Positions 6,742-13,895 of a stretch of DNA of 14,002 nucleotides are shown here, in pieces. The stretch is from an uncultured Bacilli bacterium (lineage in GTDB: Bacteria; Bacillota_I; Bacilli_A; RF39; UBA660), in the NCBI GenBank assembly GCA_947629115.1, contig CANRCL010000023.1, forward strand, positions 1 through 14,002, given 5' to 3'. Numbering within the stretch: the stretch's first letter is position 1; each line of letters opens with the position of its first letter. Both the position numbers and the translations under genes were made by a program. The notes under the pieces are model-generated. The model was not told the origin of the DNA. It saw nothing but the letters and a program-made list of their open reading frames with translations, and searched no databases.

Positions 6742-7623
6742 TTAATTCCAATCTACTATGACTTGTTCTAATTCTAGTTCTATATTATAAATTTCTTTAA
6801 TTTGCTTTTTTATATATTTTATTAAATTTTTAATATCTTTACTAGTAGCATTATCAACATTTATGATAAAATTGGCATGTTTTTCTGATATTTTAGCCCC
6901 ACCTATTTGATAACCTTTAAGATTAGCATCATCAATTAATTTACCGGCCGCATAACCATCGGGATTTTTAAATACACTTCCCGCATTCCGATATTCTAAA
7001 GGTTGTGTATTTTGTCTTTTTTCTCTATTTGAGGTAATTAAGTCTAACATTTCTTCTTTACTTCTTTTAGTTAATTTAAAAGTGGCTTTAACTAAAATAT
7101 CTTTTGTTTCTTTAAAACTAGAATAACGATTTCTTATAGTTATCTCTTCTTTTTTTAAAGTTTTTAATTTACCATCTCTTATAATACTTACACTAATTAA
7201 ATTATTATAAATTGTTATATCTTTATTAAAACTAGCATTACCTACTAAAGCACCCCCAATAGTTCCTGGAATAGTGGCTAAATTTTCTAATCCACTTAAA
7301 CCTTTAAGAACCGTTAAAAGGGCTATTTTAGAAAGTATGGCCCCACATTCAACCTCTAATAAATCATCTTCTAATTTATAATTATTTAATTTTTCTAAAC
7401 TAATAATTACTCCTTTAAAAGGTTCATCGGGTAAAATAACATTTGAACCCTTACCAAGAACATAATATTTTAAATTATTAGTAGTTAAATAAGCCATTAA
7501 ATTAATTAAACTATCTATATCATTAACTTTTATAAAATATTTAGTTTTAGTTTTAATTCCATAAGTATTATAATTTTCTAAAGAATAATTTTCATATACT
7601 TCGCCAAATTCATCTAGCCTCAT
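6742..7623 (-). CDS. murB: UDP-N-acetylenolpyruvoylglucosamine reductase
   Basis: 293 aa. This FAD-dependent cytoplasmic enzyme reduces UDP-GlcNAc-enolpyruvate to UDP-MurNAc with NADPH, the second committed step of peptidoglycan synthesis. FAD-domain motifs are NTYGIKT (19-25), LGKGSNVI (56-63) and IPGTIGGALVGNA (118-130). The C-terminal domain has EYRNAGSVFKNP with the proton-donor Ser216, ISEKHANFI, and the final IELELEQ Glu cluster at 282-286. The length and lack of the extra Tyr-loop region suit a type II MurB as in Gram-positive cocci and bacilli. The start has AAAGGAGA upstream and overlaps the 3' end of murG by 14 nt, so the two are co-translated. Confidence 0.96.
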   Translation of the reverse strand: MRLDEFGEVYENYSLENYNTYGIKTKTKYFIKVNDIDSLINLMAYLTTNNLKYYVLGKGSNVILPDEPFKGVIISLEKLNNYKLEDDLLEVECGAILSKIALLTVLKGLSGLENLATIPGTIGGALVGNASFNKDITIYNNLISVSIIRDGKLKTLKKEEITIRNRYSSFKETKDILVKATFKLTKRSKEEMLDLITSNREKRQNTQPLEYRNAGSVFKNPDGYAAGKLIDDANLKGYQIGGAKISEKHANFIINVDNATSKDIKNLIKYIKKQIKEIYNIELELEQVIVDWN

Positions 7624-8704
7624 TAATTATCTCCTTTACTTTTTCATAAATTACTTCACTACTATTAATATCTTTTTGATGTTTTAAATTATCTTTAAGA
7701 ACATTTAATTCCATATCATCTTTTTCTAATAATTTTTTAACTCTTTGATATAATTTTTCACCCGTTAAATCTTTTTCTCCTAACATAATGGCTAAATTAC
7801 TATTTTGTAAATCTAAAGCATTATAATATTGATGATTATTGGCTACATTAGGACTTGGTACTAAAATTGCTGGTACTTTAGCACTTAATATCTCTGATAT
7901 GGTACTAGCACCTGCTCTGCTTATTATTAAATCACAATTTTTAAATAAAGCCGCTAAATTAGATAGATATGGTAAAACTTTAATATTTTTAGCAAAATGA
8001 TTATTTTTAGTTAATTCATCATAATAACTATTACCCGTTATATATAATACTTCATAATCTTCTTTAGCACTTAACTTTAGAAAATCAATTAATTTAGTCA
8101 TTAAACTACCACTACCTAATGAACCACACGTAATTAAAACTAATTTTTTATTTTTAGATAAACCAAGCGATTCTTTACTAATTGGTTTTAAATTTTTAAC
8201 ATTATCCCCACTTGGATTACCAGTATAAATACATTTTACTTCTTTTTTAAAATATTTTTCACTTTCTTTGAATGAAGTTAAAACTGCGGATACTCCCCCA
8301 CTTAAGAAAAGATTAGTTTTACCAGGAATACTATTTTGTTCATGAATAACACTTTTTATTTTTAATTTTTTCGCTGCCATTATAACTGGTAAAGTAACAT
8401 AACCACCAACTCCAATAACAATATCAGGCTTAAATTCTTCCATTATATGAATACATTTGTAATAGGCTTTATATAAATAACCAATATTTTTAATATCTTG
8501 TCCTATTTTCTTTTTATTAAAACCATATATTTTAATGGATTCATAAGGAATATTTTCTTCAGGTACTATTTTATTTTCCATTCTATTATGGGTACCAATA
8601 TATAAAACTTGAAAATTCTTTTCTTTTTCTTGAAACTTTTTTATTATTGCTAAAGCCGGATAGATATGGCCACCTGTACCACCAGCAGAGATAATCATTT
8701 TCAT
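7610..8704 (-). CDS. murG: UDP-GlcNAc:lipid I N-acetylglucosaminyltransferase
   Basis: 364 aa from the ATG at 8704. This GT28-family, membrane-associated enzyme transfers GlcNAc to lipid I to make lipid II on the inner face of the membrane. Motifs are the N-terminal glycine loop SAGGTGGHIYPA (about 6-17), VIGVGGYVTLP, IHEQNSIPGKTN, the second glycine loop ITCGSLGSGS, and the UDP-GlcNAc site SRAGASTISEI followed by PNVANNHQYYNA. I prefer this start because MKMIISAGG matches the usual MurG N-terminus and AGGTGA lies 5 nt upstream; a GTG three codons earlier would bury that site. It is first in the murG-murB-divIB-queH unit, divergent from fic. A perfect TATAAT lies at 8722-8727 but the -35 is poor. 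Confidence 0.96.
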   Translation of the reverse strand: MKMIISAGGTGGHIYPALAIIKKFQEKEKNFQVLYIGTHNRMENKIVPEENIPYESIKIYGFNKKKIGQDIKNIGYLYKAYYKCIHIMEEFKPDIVIGVGGYVTLPVIMAAKKLKIKSVIHEQNSIPGKTNLFLSGGVSAVLTSFKESEKYFKKEVKCIYTGNPSGDNVKNLKPISKESLGLSKNKKLVLITCGSLGSGSLMTKLIDFLKLSAKEDYEVLYITGNSYYDELTKNNHFAKNIKVLPYLSNLAALFKNCDLIISRAGASTISEILSAKVPAILVPSPNVANNHQYYNALDLQNSNLAIMLGEKDLTGEKLYQRVKKLLEKDDMELNVLKDNLKHQKDINSSEVIYEKVKEIINEAR

Positions 8705-8721
8705 CCTTATCACCTACTTAA

Positions 8722-8727
8722 ATTATA
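8722..8727 (-). promoter_or_regulatory. Probable -10 of the murG operon
   Basis: A perfect TATAAT on the minus strand lies 17 nt before the murG ATG. No good -35 is present at 16-18 nt, so the promoter may need an activator, or a further promoter may exist. It is back to back with the fic promoter. Confidence 0.45.
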
Positions 8728-8757
8728 CACTAAATAACTTAAAATTAGTAGGTCTAT

Positions 8758-8786
8758 TTGCTATTTACACACTTATTTGATATAAT
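8758..8786 (+). promoter_or_regulatory. Extended -10 promoter of the fic gene
   Basis: TTGCTA (8758-8763), a 17-nt spacer and TATAAT (8781-8786), preceded by TGA (TGn extension), lie 29 nt before the fic ATG. A strong ribosome site (AAGGGGG, 8801-8807) follows. Confidence 0.65.
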
Positions 8787-8815
8787 AGGGAAGATTTTTA
8801 AAGGGGGTAAATATA

Positions 8816-9943
8816 ATGGCAGTATTACCGCTGACATTTGAAAATGGCGAACATTTAAAAATAAAATATGATTATTTTGCTGAAACTAAAGAAGAATTAG
8901 AAACATTTTTAAGTCATCAAAAACATTTAGGAACTAAAACTTTTGCTAAAGATGTTATGTTTTCACATGAATTAAAAGCCAATAATTTAATTGAGGGCTA
9001 TCTTGATGATGTTCAAAAAGTAAATCAAATTATCAGTAGAAAATATGGTAATGAAGATAGTGAACAAGTTAAAAGAGTTTTAAATTTATATCATGGTTAT
9101 AATTATATCTTAAAAGAAAAAAATATTAATAAAGATACTTTAAAAAAATTATATAGTATTTTATCAAAAGGGCTATTAAAAGAAAGTGATGCTTGTCGAA
9201 TGGGCGATTATTATCGAACTGCTCCCGTATACATTTCATTTAATGGGAGAATAAGTCAAAATCCTGATGAAGGAGTTAGTTCTGATAGAATTGATGAATT
9301 TATGGATAAATATTTTGAGTTTTTAAATAATAATGATTTTAATCAAAGTATGACTGATGAATATATTAAAAGTCAAATCTTACACTTTTATTTTGTTTAT
9401 ATCCATCCTTATTTTGATGTTAATGGTCGTACTTCAAGAACTCTATCTATGTGGTATTTACTGAATAAAAAGGCCTATGCTTATATTATATTTAATCGTG
9501 GTATTTCTTTTAAAGGTTCTAATTATGACCGAACTATTATCAAAGCCAAAGGTTTTAAAGATGTTTCCTATTTCATTCTTTTAATGCTTCAAACAGTAAA
9601 GACTGAATTAGAAAAAGAATATATAATGGAATCAATTGCTAGTTGTTCATCTAGTAAATTAACCAGTTTAGATTACCAAACTATTCTCTATTTATTATCT
9701 ATGAATGGTTTAATAAATATTGCAGATTTTGTTACTATGTATAATAAATTTAATGATAAAAAGAAATCCAAAGAAATCTATGATACAATGATTGAACCGC
9801 TTATAAATAAAGGAATAATTGTTGTTAAAAGAGACACTAATAGAGGATTATTTAATGGACAAAATAATCAAGAGTTGGCTTTTAATCCTGCAGTTATGGA
9901 TTATGATAAAAGTAAAATAAAAAGACTAACTAAATATCGTTAA
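8816..9943 (+). CDS. Fic-domain protein with N-terminal inhibitory helix
   Basis: 375 aa, the only plus-strand gene. Fic enzymes usually transfer AMP from ATP to a Thr, Ser or Tyr of a target protein. The active loop is HPYFDVNGRTSR at 197-208: catalytic His197, Asp201 for the metal, and Asn203, Arg205 and Arg208 for phosphates. The first Gly of the usual GNGR is Val here (V202). An N-terminal inhibitory helix motif, NNLIEG, ends at Glu60-Gly61. It matches the (S/T)xxxE(G/N) class, with the Ser replaced by Asn, so the enzyme is probably autoinhibited in cis. A Fic-N-like region lies at about 30-75. The C-terminal part (about 275-370) looks like a winged-helix DNA-binding or wHTH-type domain (LYLLSMNGLINIADF, then IIVVKRDTN). 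It stands alone with its own promoter and terminator and no visible antitoxin. The target is unknown. Confidence 0.88.
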   Translation: MAVLPLTFENGEHLKIKYDYFAETKEELETFLSHQKHLGTKTFAKDVMFSHELKANNLIEGYLDDVQKVNQIISRKYGNEDSEQVKRVLNLYHGYNYILKEKNINKDTLKKLYSILSKGLLKESDACRMGDYYRTAPVYISFNGRISQNPDEGVSSDRIDEFMDKYFEFLNNNDFNQSMTDEYIKSQILHFYFVYIHPYFDVNGRTSRTLSMWYLLNKKAYAYIIFNRGISFKGSNYDRTIIKAKGFKDVSYFILLMLQTVKTELEKEYIMESIASCSSSKLTSLDYQTILYLLSMNGLINIADFVTMYNKFNDKKKSKEIYDTMIEPLINKGIIVVKRDTNRGLFNGQNNQELAFNPAVMDYDKSKIKRLTKYR

Positions 9944-9971
9944 TATATGGTTTAGGCCATATATTTTTTAT
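9942..9971 (+). terminator. Terminator of fic, also shared with the convergent gene
   Basis: AATATATGG-tttagg-CCATATATT is a 9-bp stem (9942-9950 and 9957-9965) starting in the fic stop codon and followed by a U tract on the plus strand. The minus-strand gene ends at 9968, so the same hairpin is placed to work in both directions, though the minus side has no U run. Confidence 0.75.
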
Positions 9972-10549
9972 TTATCAACTATATAATATACTTCTTCATA
10001 TTTGATATTTTCAAATAAACCATAAGAAAATATTTCTAAATTTTTTAAATTATTAATAATAGTCTCATTTAATAAACTATTTAAAATGGCTACAAAATCT
10101 AATTTTTTAATATCATCACTAGTATTTAAAACATAATTCAAGATACCTATTTTATAATGCCTATTGGGCTTATTAACTTTATTAATTAATTGATTAGAAA
10201 AACTCATTACATATAATTTTTTATTGGGATATTTTTCTAATAAATTATAAAATTTTGTAAAATTATTAATATTTTTTAATTCAATCAAAAATATTTTATC
10301 ACTCTTAATTTTTAAAATAGTCTTTAATTTAGGCATAAATCTTGGTAATTCATTAAAATTCATATTACTTATTAATTTTCCATTATATAAAGGATCATGA
10401 TAAATAATAAATTCGCCATCTTTAGTTTCTCTAACATCAAATTCTACTCCCATATATTTATCATTATTTAAAGCATTAAGTATTGCTTCATAAGTATTTT
10501 CTTTTATTTTATCGGAAGAAATTCCTCTATGTTTTATCAATTTAGCCAA
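9968..10549 (-). CDS. Short glycerophosphodiester phosphodiesterase-family protein
   Basis: 193 aa from a TTG start at 10549 (MAKLIKHRGI). The Shine-Dalgarno AGGTGA lies 5 nt before that TTG, whereas the GTG three codons earlier sits inside it. GDPD enzymes hydrolyse glycerophosphodiesters to glycerol-3-phosphate and an alcohol using a metal. Seen here are HRG (His7, Arg8), KENT (Glu18), EFDVRETKDGE (Glu36, Asp38) and IYHDP (catalytic His51), then LIELK (Glu90, Lys92), which is the TIM-barrel order of the family. There is no signal peptide, so it is cytoplasmic. At about 190 aa it is shorter than the usual 230-250, so the later barrel strands are compact. It lies downstream of the lectin-like genes with no clear terminator between, so read-through is possible. 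A 15-bp palindrome (10560-10574) lies just before the ribosome site. Confidence 0.85.
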   Translation of the reverse strand: MAKLIKHRGISSDKIKENTYEAILNALNNDKYMGVEFDVRETKDGEFIIYHDPLYNGKLISNMNFNELPRFMPKLKTILKIKSDKIFLIELKNINNFTKFYNLLEKYPNKKLYVMSFSNQLINKVNKPNRHYKIGILNYVLNTSDDIKKLDFVAILNSLLNETIINNLKNLEIFSYGLFENIKYEEVYYIVDK

Positions 10550-10559
10550 AAAAATCACC

Positions 10560-10574
10560 TAGTATAATATACTA
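10560..10574. repeat. Perfect palindrome before the GDPD gene
   Basis: TAGTATA-A-TATACTA is a 15-bp inverted repeat directly upstream of the AGGTGA ribosome site. There is no U tract after it on either strand, so an operator or part of a promoter is more likely than a terminator. No matching -35 was found. Confidence 0.5.
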
Positions 10575-10591
10575 AATGATTTTCTATTTTA

Positions 10592-12184
10592 TTAATTGGG
10601 AGATAATACTAGACGAGTGCCAATATAAATAAATTTATCACCACTTCCCCCATAAAAATAAAATTGACCTGCTATACCTCCATCATTGTAATGATCGCTT
10701 CTATGGAACCAAGGAGAATTAGAATTAATGAATACCGAAACATTGGTGTACCAACTACTATGATATCTTAATGTACCAGGAGTTTTACCTTCTCCATTAG
10801 TTCCATCTCCATCATAATATTGATAAAAAGGTCCCATTTCTCCTGTAGCATCACCTAAGATTCTTTTGGTATATGTATTTACTCCACTATCTGATGGATA
10901 TATATCTACGTAATTTTTATATATGCTAGTTAGCAAAGTATCATCTTCAAAGCCACTTGCTCCAATTGTACCGCTTCGATATGCAGCCATATATTCGTTA
11001 GCACCACCACTCATATCATATACTCCAGTAATATTTCCAGTTGTACTAGCAAGGTATCCTGCTCCACTATTATAGGGTTGGGTTTTATCTAGTTCTTTGC
11101 TAGTTCCAGTCGCTCCTGTTCTTGTTTCTTGATTACTATTCGCTACCGCTCCATAGCCTGTCATATAATCCGAAGCATTATTTATATTTATATTCCTTCC
11201 TATTCCATATATTGAATGTGATAAATATGCTACGGCTCCCCATTCCGTGTTTTTCATCATATGACTTTCAAGTTGACGATTATAATTGTATAAACTTAAG
11301 AAGAAATTTTGAATGGTATTATTTCGCCATGAATTTACATTTGGTTTTACTATTACTCTTTTACTATTTTCTTCTGTTATTGCTGCTTTCGATGCTGTCC
11401 AACTTGATGTATCACTTATTGGATTTCCATTATCTGCTGTTTGATTATATCCGACTTCAAACTTTCCTACCCATATTCCTTTTAAATCTTTATCTCCTAA
11501 TGTAAATGCTGGATGAGTATAATATTCATTTAATTTGGCTTCACTTTCATTAATCTTTGAATTTGTATTTACATCACCAAATTTTACATCTATTATTCTT
11601 GGTTTATTAAAGGCATTTACTGGAGAAGTGGCATAATTAGTATTATTTAATGTATTAGCATTTGGTGCACTATTATAGTCTTCGGTATTGGCCATATTCC
11701 ATATCTTGTAACTAAATCTTGGAATCCATACAAAATAACTTTCAATGTCTTCTTCTAGAATTATATCTCCAGTTTTATATGTGTATTTTTCTTTGCCGCC
11801 TTTTTTTGGATTATCAACTAACAATACAGCATTAGCCCATCTTTTTTCGGCATAGTCATACCATTTTGTTTTTAAATTTGCATAATGCACTGTTCCATCA
11901 CTATCTAGTGTTATTGGTATTAATTTTTTAGTACTTCCTCCTACATCTAGTACTGGGTCTGCTCCATTAAGTGTTTTATCAACCCAATTATCTTTTAACA
12001 AACCAGATTTTTCATATAACTCATCTATAGCATCTTGCACATTATCATACTTTCCGCCACTACTCGCTTTATCATAAGACACATCTTTACTTTTGATTAA
12101 TGTTGTTGCTGCATATACTCCTGTACAAGATAGTAATACTCCTAACATAAATGCTATTACTAATTTATAATTATTCTTCACCAT
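10592..12184 (-). CDS. Exported protein with C-type-lectin/FGE-like domain, copy 1
   Basis: 530 aa. A signal peptide (KNNYKLVIAFMLGVLLSCTGVYA) has a likely cut after VYA at 25. Residues about 30-60 (KSKDVSYDKASSGGKYDNVQ, DAIDELYEKSG) form a conserved N-terminal motif that is near identical in the second copy. The central region has VWIPRFSYKIWN (152-163), YYTHPAFTLGD and GIWVGKFEVGY (237-246). The C-terminal half (about 280-527) has HMMKNTEWGAVAYLSHS, STTGNITGVYDMSGGANEY, and a final AGQFYF...GTRLVLSP. These are landmarks of the C-type-lectin fold shared by formylglycine-generating enzymes and diversity-generating-retroelement target proteins. The only Cys is Cys20 in the signal peptide, so FGE catalysis is excluded. 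Residues about 481-520 are highly divergent from copy 2. A surface ligand-binding role is inferred. The TSS-proximal leader and promoter are nearly the same as those of copy 2. Confidence 0.82.
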   Translation of the reverse strand: MVKNNYKLVIAFMLGVLLSCTGVYAATTLIKSKDVSYDKASSGGKYDNVQDAIDELYEKSGLLKDNWVDKTLNGADPVLDVGGSTKKLIPITLDSDGTVHYANLKTKWYDYAEKRWANAVLLVDNPKKGGKEKYTYKTGDIILEEDIESYFVWIPRFSYKIWNMANTEDYNSAPNANTLNNTNYATSPVNAFNKPRIIDVKFGDVNTNSKINESEAKLNEYYTHPAFTLGDKDLKGIWVGKFEVGYNQTADNGNPISDTSSWTASKAAITEENSKRVIVKPNVNSWRNNTIQNFFLSLYNYNRQLESHMMKNTEWGAVAYLSHSIYGIGRNININNASDYMTGYGAVANSNQETRTGATGTSKELDKTQPYNSGAGYLASTTGNITGVYDMSGGANEYMAAYRSGTIGASGFEDDTLLTSIYKNYVDIYPSDSGVNTYTKRILGDATGEMGPFYQYYDGDGTNGEGKTPGTLRYHSSWYTNVSVFINSNSPWFHRSDHYNDGGIAGQFYFYGGSGDKFIYIGTRLVLSPN

Positions 12185-12207
12185 AAATTAACCATCTACC
12201 TTATGAT
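12180..12207 (-). repeat. Inverted repeat spanning leader and start codon, copy 1
   Basis: On the minus strand ATCATAAG (12207-12200) can pair with TTTATGGT (12187-12180), allowing G-U pairs, around a 12-nt loop. The ATG lies in the second arm and the AAGG of the ribosome site begins in the first. The same structure is perfect in copy 2. The AAGG is 14 nt before ATG, further than usual. Confidence 0.5.
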
Positions 12208-12210
12208 TTT

Positions 12211-12238
12211 ATTATAAAATATTACCCCCCCCAGTCAA
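12211..12238 (-). promoter_or_regulatory. Promoter with G8 spacer tract, copy 1
   Basis: On the minus strand TTGACT (12233-12238) is followed by eight G (12225-12232), then TAATATTT and TATAAT (12211-12216). The spacer is 16 nt, one short of the optimum, and half of it is the G run. A homopolymer at this place changes promoter strength when it gains or loses a base, as in Neisseria porA. That it does so here is inference. Confidence 0.75.
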
Positions 12239-12295
12239 CATTTTTGTTGATAATTTAAATTTGAGAATTATAATTTCTTATGGTTTTGAAAAATA

Positions 12296-12317
12296 AAAAA
12301 ATGGTGAAATTAATCAC
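12296..12317 (-). terminator. Weak possible terminator after copy 2
   Basis: On the minus strand GTGA-ttaatt-TCAC is followed by CATTTTTTTATTTTT. The stem is only 4 bp, so termination is doubtful, but the T-rich tail is in the right place, about 10 nt after the stop codon. The rest of the 140-bp gap before copy 1 holds its promoter and AT-rich sequence with a near-palindrome (GAAATTATAATTCTC). Confidence 0.3.
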
Positions 12318-12324
12318 AAATTAT

Positions 12325-13869
12325 TTATTTTGTCGCAAGAACTAGGCGGGAACCAAGATGGCCAAGTGCTAAACCTGAATTTGCAACAAAATAAAGTTGA
12401 CCTGCTACTCCGCCATCATAATTACAACCTCCACGAGCAAAAAAAGGATTATTAGAATTAATAAAACGTGACCAATCAGTATACCAACTATTATGTTCCC
12501 TCAATTTACCATCTCCGTCATAATATACATAAAATGGCCCTACTTCACCGGTAGCATCTCCTAAAATTCGTTTTGTATATGTCGTAGAATTGCTATCTGA
12601 TGGATAAACATCAAAATAATTTTTATATGTTGTTTTTAGTTCTGCATCATCCGTAAATCCACTTGATCCAACATTACCTGATATATATGCTGCAGTATAT
12701 TCCCCGGCTCCTCCACTAGTATCGTATATGCCATAGATATTTCCTGTTGTACTTGCCAAATATCCATCTTTACTATTATAGCGTTGGGTTTTATCCGATT
12801 GTTTACTTGTTCCTGTATCACCATTTCTAGTTTCCTGATTACTATTTGAAACTGCTCCTATTCCGGTTACATAATCCGAGGCATTGTTTATATTTAGATT
12901 ACCACCAATACCATATGATGAATGAGTTAAATACGCTACTGCTCCCCATTCTGTATTCTTCATCATATGGCTTTCTAATGAACGATTATAATTATATAAA
13001 CTTAAAAAGAAATTTTGTACTGTATTATTTCGCCAAGAGTTAACATTGGGTTTTACTATTACCCTTTTGCTGTTCTCTACACTTATACGTGCTCCAACAT
13101 CTGTCCAACTTGAAGTTTCACTTATTGGATTTCCATTATCTGCTGTTTGATTATATCCAACTTCAAATTTGCCTACCCATATGCCATTTAATTTTTTATC
13201 TCCTAGATTAAAGGCTGGATGAGTATAATATTCTCCAAGTGTTTCTTCTTTCTTTTCAGACTCACTTGCACTTTCAAATTTTATATCGATTATTCTTGAT
13301 TTATTAAATGCAATTTGTGGTGATGTTTCATAATTGCCATCTGTTAGTTTAGTTGTCAATTTTGGAGCACTATTATATTCTTCTGTATTGGCTAAATTCC
13401 ATAATTTATAGCTAAATCTCGGTATCCACACAAAATAGCTTTCGATATCTTTTTCTAATATGATATCTCCTGTTTTATAATTTGCATTACTTGGATTATC
13501 TACAAGTAATACGGCATTGGCCCATTTTTTAGCATTATAATCATACCATTTGGTTTTTAAATTTGCATAATGTACTGTACCATCATCATCTATTGTTATT
13601 GGTATTAACTTTTTAGTACTTTCCTCTACATCTAGTACTGGATCTGCTCCATTTAATGTTTTATCTTTCCATGCTTCACTTAATAAGCCAGATTTTTCAT
13701 AAAGTTCATCTATAGCATCTTGAACATTATCATACTTTCCACCACTACTTACTTTATCATAAGACACATCTTTACTTTTAATTATTGTTGAAGCAGCATA
13801 TACTCCAGTTGATGATATTATTATTCCACATATTAATCCTAGTATAAATTTATAATTTTTCTTAACCAT
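12325..13869 (-). CDS. Exported protein with C-type-lectin/FGE-like domain, copy 2
   Basis: 514 aa, tandem paralogue of the gene at 10592-12184. The signal peptide (KKNYKFILGLICGIIISSTGVYA) has the same likely cut at 25. The VSYDKVSSGGKYDNVQ motif, VWIPRFSYKLWN (148-159), GIWVGKFEVGY (229-239), HMMKNTEWGAVAYLTHS (301-317) and STTGNIYGIYDTSGGAGEY (373-391) are conserved. The end is FFARGGCNYDGGVAGQLYF, then a variable stretch, then LGSRLVLATK. The only Cys are Cys14 and Cys482, so it cannot be a formylglycine-generating enzyme. Compared with copy 1 it lacks a 10-residue TNGEGKTPGT-type insertion and a few residues near 127. Differences cluster at about 464-507. It is probably secreted or surface retained, with the lectin-like C-terminus as the binding part. 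No sortase motif or C-terminal anchor was seen. Confidence 0.82.
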   Translation of the reverse strand: MVKKNYKFILGLICGIIISSTGVYAASTIIKSKDVSYDKVSSGGKYDNVQDAIDELYEKSGLLSEAWKDKTLNGADPVLDVEESTKKLIPITIDDDGTVHYANLKTKWYDYNAKKWANAVLLVDNPSNANYKTGDIILEKDIESYFVWIPRFSYKLWNLANTEEYNSAPKLTTKLTDGNYETSPQIAFNKSRIIDIKFESASESEKKEETLGEYYTHPAFNLGDKKLNGIWVGKFEVGYNQTADNGNPISETSSWTDVGARISVENSKRVIVKPNVNSWRNNTVQNFFLSLYNYNRSLESHMMKNTEWGAVAYLTHSSYGIGGNLNINNASDYVTGIGAVSNSNQETRNGDTGTSKQSDKTQRYNSKDGYLASTTGNIYGIYDTSGGAGEYTAAYISGNVGSSGFTDDAELKTTYKNYFDVYPSDSNSTTYTKRILGDATGEVGPFYVYYDGDGKLREHNSWYTDWSRFINSNNPFFARGGCNYDGGVAGQLYFVANSGLALGHLGSRLVLATK

Positions 13870-13893
13870 AAGTTAATCATCTACCTTATGGTT
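13864..13893 (-). repeat. Perfect 9-bp inverted repeat spanning leader and start codon, copy 2
   Basis: On the minus strand AACCATAAG (13893-13885) pairs perfectly with CTTATGGTT (13872-13864) around a 12-nt loop; the second arm contains the start ATG. The first arm starts 3 nt after the -10, so the transcript may contain only its inner part. It could act as a DNA operator at the start site or as a hairpin hiding the start codon. Confidence 0.6.
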
Positions 13894-13895
13894 TT

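Noticed and set aside
8816..9943. Fic/antitoxin (toxin-antitoxin) module
   Set aside because: No small antitoxin gene lies next to it, and the inhibitory motif is in the same polypeptide.
11122..11505. Plus-strand ORF of 127 aa and similar plus-strand ORFs (890-1093, 3660-3854, 3877-4119, 12846-13043)
   Set aside because: These are antisense shadows of long real genes, Leu/Tyr/Ser-rich in composition and without ribosome sites.
10592..12184. Lipoprotein reading of copy 1 (LLSC lipobox-like at Cys20)
   Set aside because: The paralogue has Ser at the same position while both keep VYA-A, a good signal peptidase I site, so Cys20 is probably incidental.
12636..12824. 62-aa minus-strand ORF inside copy 2
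   Set aside because: It is an alternative frame of the conserved lectin-like coding region with no separate start signals.
10592..13869. Functional formylglycine-generating or sulfatase-activating enzymes
   Set aside because: The fold landmarks match, but neither mature protein has the Cys pair needed for catalysis.
10592..13869. Complete diversity-generating retroelement
   Set aside because: No reverse transcriptase, template repeat or accessory protein lies in the window, and the 3' ends of the two genes do not share an exact mutagenic-homing-type sequence.
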